64,000 bases of DNA, taken from assembly GCA_946807835.1 (NCBI GenBank), contig OX327703.1:1805501-1869500 (forward strand). Reading direction: 5' to 3'. The DNA is from Ailanthus altissimus. Lineage: Eukaryota; Streptophyta; Magnoliopsida; Sapindales; Simaroubaceae. The notes below the pieces were generated by a model that saw only the letters and a program-made list of their open reading frames with translations, was not told the origin of the DNA and ran no database searches. The translations under genes were made by a program, and so were the position numbers. Shown here piece by piece: positions 34,800-45,033 of the stretch (position 1 is the first letter of the stretch; each line of letters starts with the position of its first letter).

Positions 34800-35530
34800 A
34801 TCAGGATCGTTTGAGGGGTTTTGAGAGTATTGAAGGGATTTATGGTGGTAATGAGAGGAGAGAAGCACAAAGGCGTTTATATTCTTAAAGGTAAAGTTAT
34901 GAGTGGTTTTACATTATTCTCTTTAGATGATGAGAATATGCAAACTAAGTTATGGCATCTTAGACTGGCACAAATAGGCGAGAGAAACCTGAATGAGTTT
35001 TTTAATCAAAAGGTGTTTAGTGAGGATAGATTCCATCCATTAAAGTTTTGTGAGCATTGTGTGCTTAGGAAAGCATATAGGGTGAGGTTTTGTACGGCGA
35101 GCACAAGACTAAGAGGACTATTGACTACATACACTAGGATCTTTAGGGACCAGCTCAAACAGCTACTCATAGTGGTGCTAGGTATTTTCTTAGTTTGATT
35201 GATGATTATTCAAGAAAATTGTAGGTCTATATGTTAAAGAGGAAGGATCAAATGTTTGATACCTTTAAGACTTGGAAGGCTTTTATTGAGAATCAGACTG
35301 ACAAAAAGATAAAAAGGCTGAAAACTGACAATGGCTTCGAGTTTTGCAATATAGAGTTTAATAGATTTTATGCAAAGTGTGGGATTGCAAGGTATAAAAT
35401 GGTAAGATCAACACCACGATAGAATGACGTAACTGAGAGGATGAACAAGACCTTACTTAAAATGGTTAGATGCATGCTCACTAATACAAAGATGTCTAAG
35501 GCATTTTGGCGAGAAACTGTGTGACTGCAA
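34800..35530 (+). pseudogene. Copia integrase, decayed
   Basis: Inserts element cDNA into the genome. The zinc-binding part LWHLRL...KFCEHCVLRKAYRVRF is at 34950-35090. The catalytic core has Asp in LSLIDDYSRK (~35195), Asp in RLKTDNGFEF (~35325) and Glu in NDVTERMNKTLLKM (~35430). Stops follow SRKL and STPR, and there is a frame change near 35130. Confidence 0.85.
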
Positions 35531-36089
35531 TTTATTTGATTAATAACAGTTCTTCCTCAGCAATTAACTTTAAAACGCCAGAAGAGAAATAGTCTGGCAA
35601 TCTTCCTAAATATGACCACCTCAGAATATTTGGATACCCTGCCCTTGTACATATTAAGGAGGGAAAGTTGATACCTAGAGCTATCAAATGGGTATTCATA
35701 GAGTATCCCGAATGAGTGAAAGGATACAACGTGTGGTATAAAGATTTAACATCGCCAAGAAGTATCATAAGGGTGTGATGTGATGTTCAATGAGACGACC
35801 ATGCTGAAAGCCTTTCAAAATGATAAGAAATAAGAACCTGTGTCCAATGAAGACTCAGGACTCGAGTCAATAGAAATTGAAGTAGAGCCTAAGAGTAAAT
35901 CTAATATGCACCTAGATCAGCACTTCAATAAGGAGATCCTTGAAGATGAACCAAGAACACTGACGAGTTCCTCTAAGTCCACCCAATGAAAAACTAGGAC
36001 TCTTGAGAAGGAACTTAAAGAATACCAGTTAGCCAGAGACAGGCTAAGAAGAACGATTAACCCACTAATCAGGTATGCACTAGTAGATT

Positions 36090-36890
36090 TAGTTGCTCAT
36101 ACTTTTAATTCTGCTTACACTCTTGAGTATGATGAGCCTAGAACATATGGTGAGGATATGAAGAGTAAAAACAAGAATGAACGATAGCAGGCCATGAAAG
36201 AAGAGATCAGTTCTCTTAAGGAGAATAATACCTGAAAGTTAGGTGCAAGTAGGTGTATAAGGTAAAGGAATGGATACCGAGGACAGAGCCTATGAGATTT
36301 AAGGCTAGATTAGTTGAACAAACTTTTACTTAGAGAGAGAGAGAGTTAACTTTCATGAGATATTCTCTCATATCGTCAAGCACACATCCATTAGGATTTT
36401 GTTAGCCATGTGTGCAAACCTTAATTTACATCTAAAACAGATAGATGTAAAGACAGTTTTGTATGGAGAGCTTGAAGATATGATATACATGGCACAGCCA
36501 CAAAGGTTGAAGGAGCTTGGAAAAAAAAATCATGCTTGTTAGCTAAAGAAGTCATTATATGGGTTAAACTAATCACCTAGATAGTGGTATAGGAGATTCA
36601 ATGAGTTTATGATTGCTTATGGCTTTAGTATGAGCAAGTATGATGGATGCTTGTACTTCAAGAACCTAAGTTGTGGGATGATGTATTTACTTCTATACTT
36701 CGATGATCTATTGATCGTATACAAGAATATGGAAGAGATACAGAAACTCAAGAAGCAGTTGAGTAGCGAGATTGAGATGAAGAATTTGGGAATAGCGAAG
36801 AGAATATTGGGTAAGGATATTGTGAGAAAAAAAAAAAGATGTTATCTTCTTATCTTAACAGCAATATATACTCAAAATTCTAGAGACGTT
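36090..36890 (+). pseudogene. Copia reverse transcriptase, decayed
   Basis: Blocks: MRFKARLVEQTF (~36290), then frameshifted STHPLGF-type remnants, the motif SMSKYDGCLYFKN, the active site YFDDLLIVYKN (36690-36730), and LSSEIEMKNLGIAKRILGKDI. The first acidic residue block is scrambled by frameshifts. Confidence 0.85.
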
Positions 36891-37129
36891 TGGTATGTCC
36901 AACACAAAAGCTGTCTTTACTCCTTTGACCATGCATTTCAAACTTTCAGCAGCACAGTCGTTGACATTCGAAGAAGATAAAATACAGATGAGTAAAGTAC
37001 TGTATACAAGTGCTGTGGGGAGCATCATGTATGCAATAATTTGCACAATACCAGATATAGCATATAGGTTGTGAGTATAGTGAGTAGATATATAGTAAAG
37101 CTGTGTAAGGATCACTGGCTTACAGTAAA

Positions 37130-37672
37130 GTGAATTTTGAGATATCTCAAGGGGACATCGAATCACAGGTTGATGTATAAAATGGATGAAGACAATAGTG
37201 TAATGGTAAAAGGATACATAAACTTATATTATGCAGGTGATCTAGATAAGAGAAGATCGTTGACGGGTTACGTATTTACAGTGTTTGGGTGTAGTATGTG
37301 TTGGAGATCAGTTCTATAACATGTAGTTGCACTATCTACTACAGAGGTAGAGTATATAGCTATTGGTGAAGCTATTAAGGAGGTCTTGTGGTTGAAAGGC
37401 ATAAGCGTGGAGGTAATGGGTACTGAAGATGTGCACACCGGTGGTATTGTGATAATCAGAGTACCATACACCTAAACAAGCATAAAATGTTCCACCAAAG
37501 GTATAAACACATTGATGTGTGGCTCCAATAAATTCGAGAGATTGCCCAAAGCGGTAAAATTAGTCTAACGAAGATCGCATCATCTAAAAATACTGCTGAC
37601 ATGTTGACTAAGCCATTACCCTCGATTAAGTTCATCATATGCAAGGACTTAATCGGAGTCACTACTTTGTAA
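37130..37672 (+). pseudogene. Copia RNase H, decayed
   Basis: MRYLKGTSNHRLMYK, GYINLYYAGDLDKRRSLTGYVFTVFG (catalytic Asp region), VVALSTTEVEYIAIGEAIKEVLWLK (Glu), then KHIDVWLQ, ASSKNTADMLTKPLPS and the usual copia end IGVTTL followed by TAA at 37670-37672. It has a few internal stops and one frameshift near 37440. Confidence 0.87.
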
Positions 37673-37853
37673 AGGTGACCGAAGATGCAGAGATGAGAGA
37701 TCGAGTTACTTTATGGATGATTTTGAATCAATGAGGGAATCATATGCAAAGCTTGATTAAAAATTATCGAGATATGATTTAGAGAGCAAGCCAAATACGT
37801 TAGGTACGCAATGATAGAAGATGGATGTGAAAGGAGGTGAAAGAGGCAAATAG

Positions 37854-38466
37854 TGGTGCTCAAATGTGGGCTCTACGACTCCAGGTGGTGGGTACCGCAA
37901 TGCCCAAAACAAAACCTGAGTACTGCAGCGTCAGGTACTCAGCACCGCGACCCCCAGGTGGAAATACCTAGCGTTGCGGCACCAGGACTGGGCGCTGCGG
38001 CGCCTAGCGTGATAAGTTGTTTCTTATTTTGTTTAGCCTTGTTCCGTGTCCTACTTGTTCCAAAACTCTTTAATACGACTCCCACACGTTTAGGGTAAAC
38101 CTAGGATGTTCTAAAGCCTATATAAAGGCTTTCTATTAGCTTGTAAACACATTTGAGTGACATCTTAGTGAGAAGACACATAATCTTTGTGATCAAACAT
38201 ACTTTGTGATTCTTAGTGAGAGAAAAATCATTGGTTGCAAGAGAGAGTGATTACTTTGTGAGTATTTCTTGTAAAATGCATATTTTGTGAGTACTTTGAG
38301 ATTTAATAATAAGAGTGATCTTGATCCGCCTTGAACATAGGCAAATTGTTGAACCACGTAAATTCTATATTCTTCACCTACCATTCTCTATCTAGTGTTT
38401 TTATTGCTTGGTTCTGCATTATATTATTTAGGTTATATTACTTTTTTGTATGCTTCTGCTTCAACA
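37854..38466 (+). repeat. Copia 3' LTR, 613 bp
   Basis: Starts TGGTGCTCAAATG directly after a purine-rich tract and ends GCTTCTGCTTCAACA. Contains a GC-rich repeated block (37905-38010: 'accgcaatgcccaaa', 'agcaccgcgaccccc', 'gggcgctgcggcgcc'). The block 'tgaacataggcaaattgttg' + 'aaccacgtaaa' resembles 'ggacgtaggcaattggccg' + 'aaccacgtaag' of the short elements' LTRs, showing common ancestry. Confidence 0.82.
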
Positions 38467-39125
38467 GAACACAAGAACTAATTTGACACAAATAAAAAGA
38501 ACAAAAATTTGTCCGTCTTTCTTTTTTATAGGAAAAAATATAACTTGTCAATTATCGTTCTATCTTTATTCAATATTCAGAGTCAAGCAATTTTTTTTTT
38601 TTTTGCCATTGAGTGTAGTCTAATTGATCATAAATGCATTTGGTATGAGAGTTCGAGTATAAATAAATAATAAAATTAATATTTAGTGGATTAACTTTCT
38701 CATCTTCATTTAAACTTTTAAAAAAAATCTTAGTATATTTTTTTCCCTTATACAAGGTCTTAAATTAATTAATTAATCAACTTTAAAGGTCTTGACTCAA
38801 AATAAAATATGTGATTTGTATAAACTCTTTTCTTATATTTTTTTAATGAATCTCAATCATATTACGGTACAGTATTTAAAAGTGTAACACTATATGCTAA
38901 TGAATTACAATTTTTATTTTTAATATAATAGTATTGCAATTTTTTTCTTTTTCTTTCCTTTTTTATAACTAATTTGAGAAAAAGTTATAACTAAAAAAAA
39001 AGCAAATTGATGACTTTTCCTTTTTGATTAGTAATGGCTCTATGACAAAAAACTTTAACACTTTCATTAAAAAAAATTAGATTATTCTCATTGACAAAGT
39101 TTCTTAGAATACAAGAACTGATTTT
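38467..39125. repeat. Copy of the locally duplicated segment
   Basis: Carries blocks B ('aataaaaagaacaaaaatttgtc'-like, 38490), C (tRNA-like, 38605-38665), D (38745-38800) and A (39000-39120) in that order, matching 30.95-32 kb with substitutions. Confidence 0.7.
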
Positions 39126-39300
39126 ATTTTGAAGTGGTGTCGTTTTTCTCTTTATAAACCATTTTATCTTCCCACTTGTTTCTTATGTGGGACAACAATC
39201 TCGTTCAAACGAAACCTCCGTTAGTGGGGGGAGCAACACTAGTGTAGAATAGTTCAATTATTGAATTTCAGGATCTGAGCACTCACAGTTCTATACCAAA

Positions 39301-39903
39301 TGTTAAACACAATGGAGCATAAATAGAATACTTTAATTAATACTCTTATACACTAAACACAAAAGTTACAATAAAAACTTTAGAAACTATCATTTTTTTT
39401 CACTTACAATACAGCACTCTCAACTCAATACCTAAACACTCTTTGTTAAGTTTATTACTTTCTCAACTCTTTAAAACTCTTAACTCCCAACACTTGATTA
39501 AATACTTAATCCAAACTTACTTACTAACTTGCTTGCTTGCTTACTAATCCAAATAAGGTATGGGGTATTTATAATTAATTCTAATAAGCCTAAATCACAC
39601 AAATAAATAATTCTAAAAATTTATTAACTAAATAACTTTTTATACATATCTTTTTAATTAATTACTCTTAAAATATCTCCACTAATCTTGGATATTAATA
39701 GAAGTTGGGCTTGGGCTTTGGCTCTAAAATTCTCCATATCTTGGGCTTTGGCTATAAAATGCTCCATATCTTGAGCTTGGGCCTTGCTTATAAAATCTTT
39801 CATAGGCTTGGGCTTTGATTCTAGAATATTCCATGTGTTAGGCTGGGGCCCTATAATATTAAATTTTATTTTGGGCCTAAAGTTGGTATTGTAATTTTTA
39901 ACA
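39301..39903 (-). repeat. LTR, 603 bp, with internal 30-bp tandem repeats
   Basis: Bounded by perfect TGTTAA...TTAACA ends. On the minus strand it is preceded at 39904-39915 by a purine tract ('ataaagggaag') and followed at 39300-39284 by 'tttggtatagaac', similar to a plant LTR primer site (TGGTATCAGAGC). Positions 39711-39835 hold four degenerate copies of 'ttgggctttggct' + 'taaaatnctccatatc'. It appears to be the 3' LTR of the mosaic element to its right. Confidence 0.6.
39711..39835. repeat. Minisatellite in LTR, 30-36-bp unit, four copies
   Basis: Units begin 'ttgggctttggct' or a close variant at about 39711, 39741, 39771 and 39806. Confidence 0.8.
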
Positions 39904-40049
39904 CTTCCCTTTATACCAACTTTATTTTTGTTGCAATATTCCTTTTAATTTTTCCTTTAGTCTTTAGCACAGGTAAAACTTTTCTTTTTTCTTCAAGTAT
40001 CTTTTCACACTACTCTAAAATAGTCTCCTTGCTTTAAACCCATTCTCTT

Positions 40050-40400
40050 CCTACTTTTTTGTAAGATTCTTCTTGTTGGCATTTCCAACAATTTCATCTT
40101 CAATAAGTTTCTCAACACATGTGTTATTTTTAAGTTCTTTGACCTTTAGGGCAATTTTATTATTTAGAATTCCCTAATTATTGTGACTAGACCCTTCATG
40201 TTTATAGCTCAAACGCTTTTGCATAGAGATACAACCATCATACATCTTATTGTGATTAGGAACATCTAAAAAAATTTCTAACTTTTGAGTTACTAATTCT
40301 ATTGTTTGATTCAACTCCTCTAATTTTGTAAGGTCCTCATCCTTCTTGTCTTTTGCCCATTTTTCCTCTTCCTTTTGATGTTGTTTCGCACATTCCTGCT
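40050..40400 (-). pseudogene. Unassigned charged coiled-coil reading frame in mosaic element
   Basis: A frame of about 115 codons interrupted by one stop (TAG at ~40171): EEEKWAKDKKDEDLTKLEEL, IELVTQKLEIFLDV, then KVKELKNNTCVEKLIEDEIVG. Rich in Lys/Glu with heptad-like Leu spacing. I do not recognise a family. It lies between the gypsy-type gag piece and the LTR, so it is probably part of a retrotransposon internal region. Confidence 0.4.
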
Positions 40401-40489
40401 ACCACTTGTTTCGAATATAGGTGCGACAGATTATTCCCTTTGCTTTCTTTGAGGATAAGACTCAGTATTTTTAATAACCTCATTGCCAT

Positions 40490-40880
40490 CTTTCATGCTG
40501 TTGAACTCCTTCAACCTAGGAGCTTCAACTCTTGGTGTACCCATCGTAACGTTAGCGGCAACATCCTCATTCACCACCATTTACTTACATAATACCATAT
40601 CCTCTTTTACAGTTTCAAACCCATTACACAACTTCTCCACTTGGTCTTGAAACTTGTCTGTGGTGGAATTAACATCTTCCCTAAAATGCTTGTTCTAATC
40701 CTATTGCGTAGGAGCATAACTCTCGATGGATATGTCAATGAGGGAGCACAACTCGTCCCTTTAAGTATCAAGACCACCTTAACCTTCTCCACCTACTACT
40801 CTAACTCACTATGGCAATCTGTTGTATTTTTCTCAACACCATAAAGTTGTTCTATGCTTATGTGATTTGGATATCCTAAC
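40490..40880 (-). pseudogene. Gypsy-type gag fragment
   Basis: On the minus strand: SELE-stop-QVEKVKVV, DELCSLIDISIESYA, DKFQDQVEKLCNGFETVKED, TMGTPRVEAPRLKEFN. The same order occurs in the gag at 49.6-49.98 kb (GELEQQVKKLK, DELHSLIDTSIKSYA, GFDAVKEDMVLCK, GAPRVEAPKPKEF). It is therefore a diverged relative of that element's gag, with frameshifts. Confidence 0.75.
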
Positions 40881-41055
40881 TCAATGGTCCAATCATTTTC
40901 ATAATCATTCCATTCATAAATTATTACTGAAAGCAATAAGTTTTCCTCTTCAATAGCGATTGACGCTTCAACATCCCACTCTTCTTCATATTCCTTTTCA
41001 AAGTTTGATGTAGCAGCCTTACTGAAATGACCTTCCCCACAATATTCTAAATTTT
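40796..41055 (-). pseudogene. Copia-like zinc knuckle/protease joined to gypsy gag
   Basis: An open frame from 41055 to a TAG at 40796: YCGEGHFSKAATSNF (degenerate zinc knuckle), a Glu-rich linker, and DWTIELGYPNHIS, aligned with the copia protease block 'DWIIDSGCSNHMT' (active Asp-Ser-Gly replaced by Glu-Leu-Gly). Then, without a break, LYGVEKNTTDCHSELE, which aligns with LDGAVGKATDHLGELE of the gypsy gag at 49.64 kb. The frame thus crosses between two retrotransposon classes. Confidence 0.55.
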
Positions 41056-41099
41056 ATTTTTTTGTGGATCTTAAATACTATCTTGCAAACCTTATACAC

Positions 41100-42120
41100 T
41101 TTTATTATGTAAAGAATTCTATTGGAATCTCAACAAAGTTTTCCTGTATTTTTCAAACATACTCCAAGCTATAACTCAAAGAAATTAACACTTCTATACT
41201 TTTCTTATATGCACCTATACTTTTAAACTTCTCATTTATTATCCACAACACACAATCATCATTAATTACATCTATGTAACCTATTCATCTATAACATACT
41301 AAAAATCTAAGGAAACATTAACATCATTTATATCATCAAATGTCTATAAAGTATAATACATTTGTAAAAATACTCTCGTACAACCTAAAATAACAAGTAA
41401 AAATCTAAGGATTTTGAACTCTATTAAATGAAAACCCTACACATGTACCAACTCAAAAATAAAAGAATTCTTATCCTATTACTTGGCTTATCTTCTAATA
41501 TTAACTCTACAAAACTGATTAATTTTTTGCAATCTCCTTAGGGGGGGAATATAATTGAAAATAGCTTAAATTGATTAAGTTAGTGAGTGGATGCAGTTTA
41601 AAAATTGAAATAGTCTTAAAACCATATCATAAATATATAAATAATATTTCTCTTACTATTCATTATGAAAAACAAATAAAGCACATAAAATTATCTTTAC
41701 TTAAAACATGTAAAATTACTTACTATAGGAAAAACATTTTCCAATCTCCAAACAGAAGTAATAGCTAAATCATGAATAATATAAATTTTTATAAAATTAT
41801 GTACTCAAGTATAAGTATCTAAAATTTGTTATCATATCTTTGCTTAGCTGAGTATAATCAAAATATCTGGTATTTAAAACATTATATACTACTATTTATA
41901 CATAAAATCACACTGAACTAGTACTTATAAGGAAACCTCGAATCCGGAATGTCCCTTGAGAAAAGCATTAGACGTAATCATCTTCTATATCCATCTCATA
42001 TCCTCGTCGTATGCATGCGTAGAGCAAACTGGTTCCCAAAGAGTAAAGTGCCTATACACACAGCCCAAATCCTATGTATGTGTATAGACGGGCCCCAAAG
42101 GCCTAAATCTCATATTTGAA
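41100..42120. other. Non-coding stretch
   Basis: AT-rich. 41930-42115 is less AT-rich ('cgaatccggaatgtccc', 'gtatagacgggccccaaagg') and contains a ~20-bp direct repeat of 'cctat..a.a.acag'-type words, but no gene was recognised. Confidence 0.4.
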
Positions 42121-42123
42121 ATA

Positions 42124-42229
42124 GAAAGGATACAACCTAGTGATTTCAAAACCATATCCTTTATAATATATATATATATATATATATTATAAAGGATATG
42201 GTTTTGAAATCACTAGGTTGTATCCTTTC
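42124..42229. repeat. Perfect 106-bp palindrome with (TA)n centre
   Basis: The two 42-base arms (outer end gaaaggatacaacctag) are exact reverse complements around a TA run centred at 42176/42177. No mismatch occurs over the whole length; symmetry stops at 42123/42230. Confidence 0.97.
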
Positions 42230-42239
42230 CATATCTCAT

Positions 42240-44072
42240 ACTCTTTGAATCTCAAACCACTTAAAGAAATATCATTGCTAATACATGAAAAATGCTATCT
42301 CAAGTGTAAACATATCGTGAGCCAAAATCATAATATATATGTTTTAGCCCAGATATAAAATAAATGATTTCATTAAATAAAGCATCATTAAAGATAAATG
42401 ATCATCAACAAAAAATATACATAAAAAGAAACCATGCTTATCATACTTTAAAATATATTATTCTAAAATCATTAGGTAGAAATAGTAAAAATAGTTTAAG
42501 TATCCACTCACTAAACTGCTCGAGACAAATTATGCACTCATTAACCCAAATCATAAAGCCTATTTCTCTGGTACGCTAAAATGATGATAATTAACAATTT
42601 AAACCCATAAAATAATATAAACTCGCAATTGGATCATAATTAATCTAAAACGGAATTTTTTCAAAACTTTTAGATTTCAACCAATAGCACTTAACTAATT
42701 TTTCTCATGCATCAAACAATATCCATTCACCATAGAATCAAACTTTATTGCTCTCGAGACATAAATTATTATCAAATCAAGTAAATCAGATTTTATCCCC
42801 TTTAAAATTTAAGTCTTAATCATCCTTAACTCTAAGTCCTTAACTTAATCAAATCAAAACATTCAATTTAGCAGTATTTAGTATCCAAATTTTATAAAAT
42901 GATATACTTGTTCAAAATTATGAAACCACCATTACTCATGACACATATCTTAATGCATCATAAATTATTCAAAGCTTAATTCACCAAGGCTTAATTAACA
43001 CAAATAATATTTTAAAACAAATTTATTCTACATATTTCTGAATCTGTCAATTAAATCCTACATTAAGATTAGTCTCTTTAGAAAAAAATTAACAATTCGA
43101 AACCAAGACTTTAAATTACAAATTTTGAATATGATATACTAGACATATTCAATTATCAATTTCCAAAAAGCCATAATTTTCTATGATCTTCTATATATCA
43201 AACTTAGTTCAACATTTCACCATACTGCAAAAACAGGAAATTCTCATAAATTTTATGGCTTTCAGCTCTTACTGTATGCTTTGGCTATAGGTATTAAGAG
43301 AAAAATTAATATGTTGCCTTATATGAATTGGATATTTGAAATAAAAAATAAATAAATAATAAGGCTTTGGCTTTTTTCACTCTCTTAATATTGCAGGCTC
43401 TGAATCTCCTTCTTTTAATTTGGCTTTGGCTTGAACAATATTTATCAATTAGAAAATGCATCACGCATTGAAAATATATATATATATATATATCTTTACC
43501 AGGCTTGCCATCTAATCTTATGTCTTTGCTTGCCAGAATACATAGCAAGTTATTCTCTTAAATGACACATATCGCAAGAGGTGAATTACCATTTGCATGA
43601 AGGTCTAAAGCGCGTAAGCAATACAAGATGTCCAACATTTGTGATCTATTCCTTAACTGTTTAAACGTTGTTCAAATAATTCAAAGGAAAATGATTGTAT
43701 ATAACAATATAACAAATTGATAAATGTGGCTCTGTATGTGTTCTTTTTTATCTCTATTTCTAAAACCATATTATCTTCCTGTTTTCTTGACAGATGGTGA
43801 ATTTGTTAGTACATGTACCACTATTTCTCATTAAAGGAATTGGTATCTAGTTTACTACTGACTGCAACTATTTCCTTTTTCTTTATTTTTTGTTACCATC
43901 CATAGTATTGGCTACAAGAGAGATTCAATAAGAATGAATTCAATTCAGCTCTCTGTTCTTGTTTCCACTTCTACTTTTTTATTGTTACGGTATTTTCTTT
44001 TCTTTGGTATTGTGGTTCTCATCTGGTTTGACATTTTTTTTGCAAACCTCTTGTTTTGGCCACTAAATTTAC
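42240..44072. other. Non-coding stretch left of short copia element
   Basis: AT-rich, (TA)n at 43476-43492, several polypyrimidine-AG splice-acceptor-like sites but no convincing coding exon. It may be intronic or intergenic. Confidence 0.4.
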
Positions 44073-44981
44073 TGTTAAAAAATTAATAATTCAATAATTT
44101 TGATTAAATAAGAATTGAGATAAATATTAAAGTGAAGAGTTATAAGAAATTTAAAACGTGTGGGATATGTATGAAGAAGTCTAAGATATATGGGACACAA
44201 AGGAGGAAGCAAAACGGAACTCAAAGACATGAAAGAAGCAAAAAAACACGGGATAGGCATACAAGGCTAGGCATCGTGGCGCTCATGGCTAAGCGCCGCA
44301 GCGCCCATGACAGCAACCCAGGGTCATAGTGTTAGGCGCAATTTTGGCCAGTGCCGCAGCGCCCAGGACAGCAACCCAGCGTCGTAGTGTTAAGAGCAAT
44401 TTTGGCCAGTACCGCAGCGCTAGACACGTCAGAAGTTTGTTTTTAATCCGGATTTCTAGTTTTGGAAAGTTTTGGACTTCCAAAACAAGTGGACTCTTAT
44501 TCCAACAAGGAATAGGGTTAGTAGGCACGAAATACACCATATATAAATACTTGTAAACCATTGATTTCATATTAAGCATTAAGAGAGACTCTAAGAGAGA
44601 AGAAGAACTGGGTAGACACTAAGTGCTTGTGTGAGCTAAGGTGGAACCGTTGTTTAGATGATCATTGTTCGTGGTAGAGTAAGGGTTCACTAAACGTTTA
44701 GGTTATTTTTTTAGGGTTCTTTATTTGAGTTTTTCTTGTAAAATCTCTAGGGAGTTATAATAAAAGAGGCTAGGATCCTTGGATCTACCGTGGACGTAGG
44801 CAATTGGTCGAACCACGTAAGATTGTGTTCTGCTCTTTTGTTTTCTGCTTTGGATTTTTGTTGTTTTTACTTGATTGACAGGTTATTCCATTGCGCAAGA
44901 AGGTTAGGGTTCTAGGTTGAATCTTGGCTTCTTCATTTCAATATAACCTCGAGAAGGAGAAGGGTGTTTCCTCCCTCAACA
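44073..44981 (+). repeat. 5' LTR of short copia element A
   Basis: Starts TGTTAAAAAATTAATAATTC and ends CTCCCTCAACA. It is 66 bp longer than the 3' LTR because a segment ('cgcagcgcccatgacagcaa' ... 'aattttggccagt') is tandemly duplicated at about 44291-44412. Confidence 0.9.
44540..44547 (+). promoter_or_regulatory. TATA box of LTR promoter, element A
   Basis: TATATAAA located mid-LTR, as expected for the U3 promoter; the equivalent 'ctatataaa' is conserved in every LTR copy of this family in the window. Confidence 0.65.
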
Positions 44982-44984
44982 AAC

Positions 44985-44996
44985 TGGTATCAGAGC
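44985..44996 (+). other. Primer binding site, element A (initiator Met tRNA type)
   Basis: TGGTATCAGAGC begins three bases after the LTR. It is the standard plant copia primer site, complementary to the 3' end of initiator methionine tRNA. Confidence 0.88.
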
Positions 44997-45033
44997 TAGA
45001 GGTTTGATAATACACACCTGGAGTATTTAAAAC

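Larger units (their letters stand above)
33412..38466 (+). mobile_element. Ty1-copia retrotransposon with complete but decayed pol
   Basis: Order gag - protease - integrase - RT - RNase H places it in Ty1-copia. The 3' LTR (37854-38466) is complete; only the last ~274 bp of the 5' LTR remain (33412-33685). A degraded primer site ('aactaatattatagct', compare aactGGTATCAGAGC) follows the 5' LTR, and a purine tract ('gaaaggaggtgaaagagg') precedes the 3' LTR. Many stops and frameshifts make it inactive. It lies within the duplicated segment described for 30.95-33.4 kb, and its left border is a rearrangement, not an insertion end. Confidence 0.9.

Noticed and set aside
42124..42229. microRNA precursor in the palindrome
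   Set aside because: The pairing is perfect and the loop is a TA run; real plant precursors have mismatches and a less repetitive loop. No target could be named.
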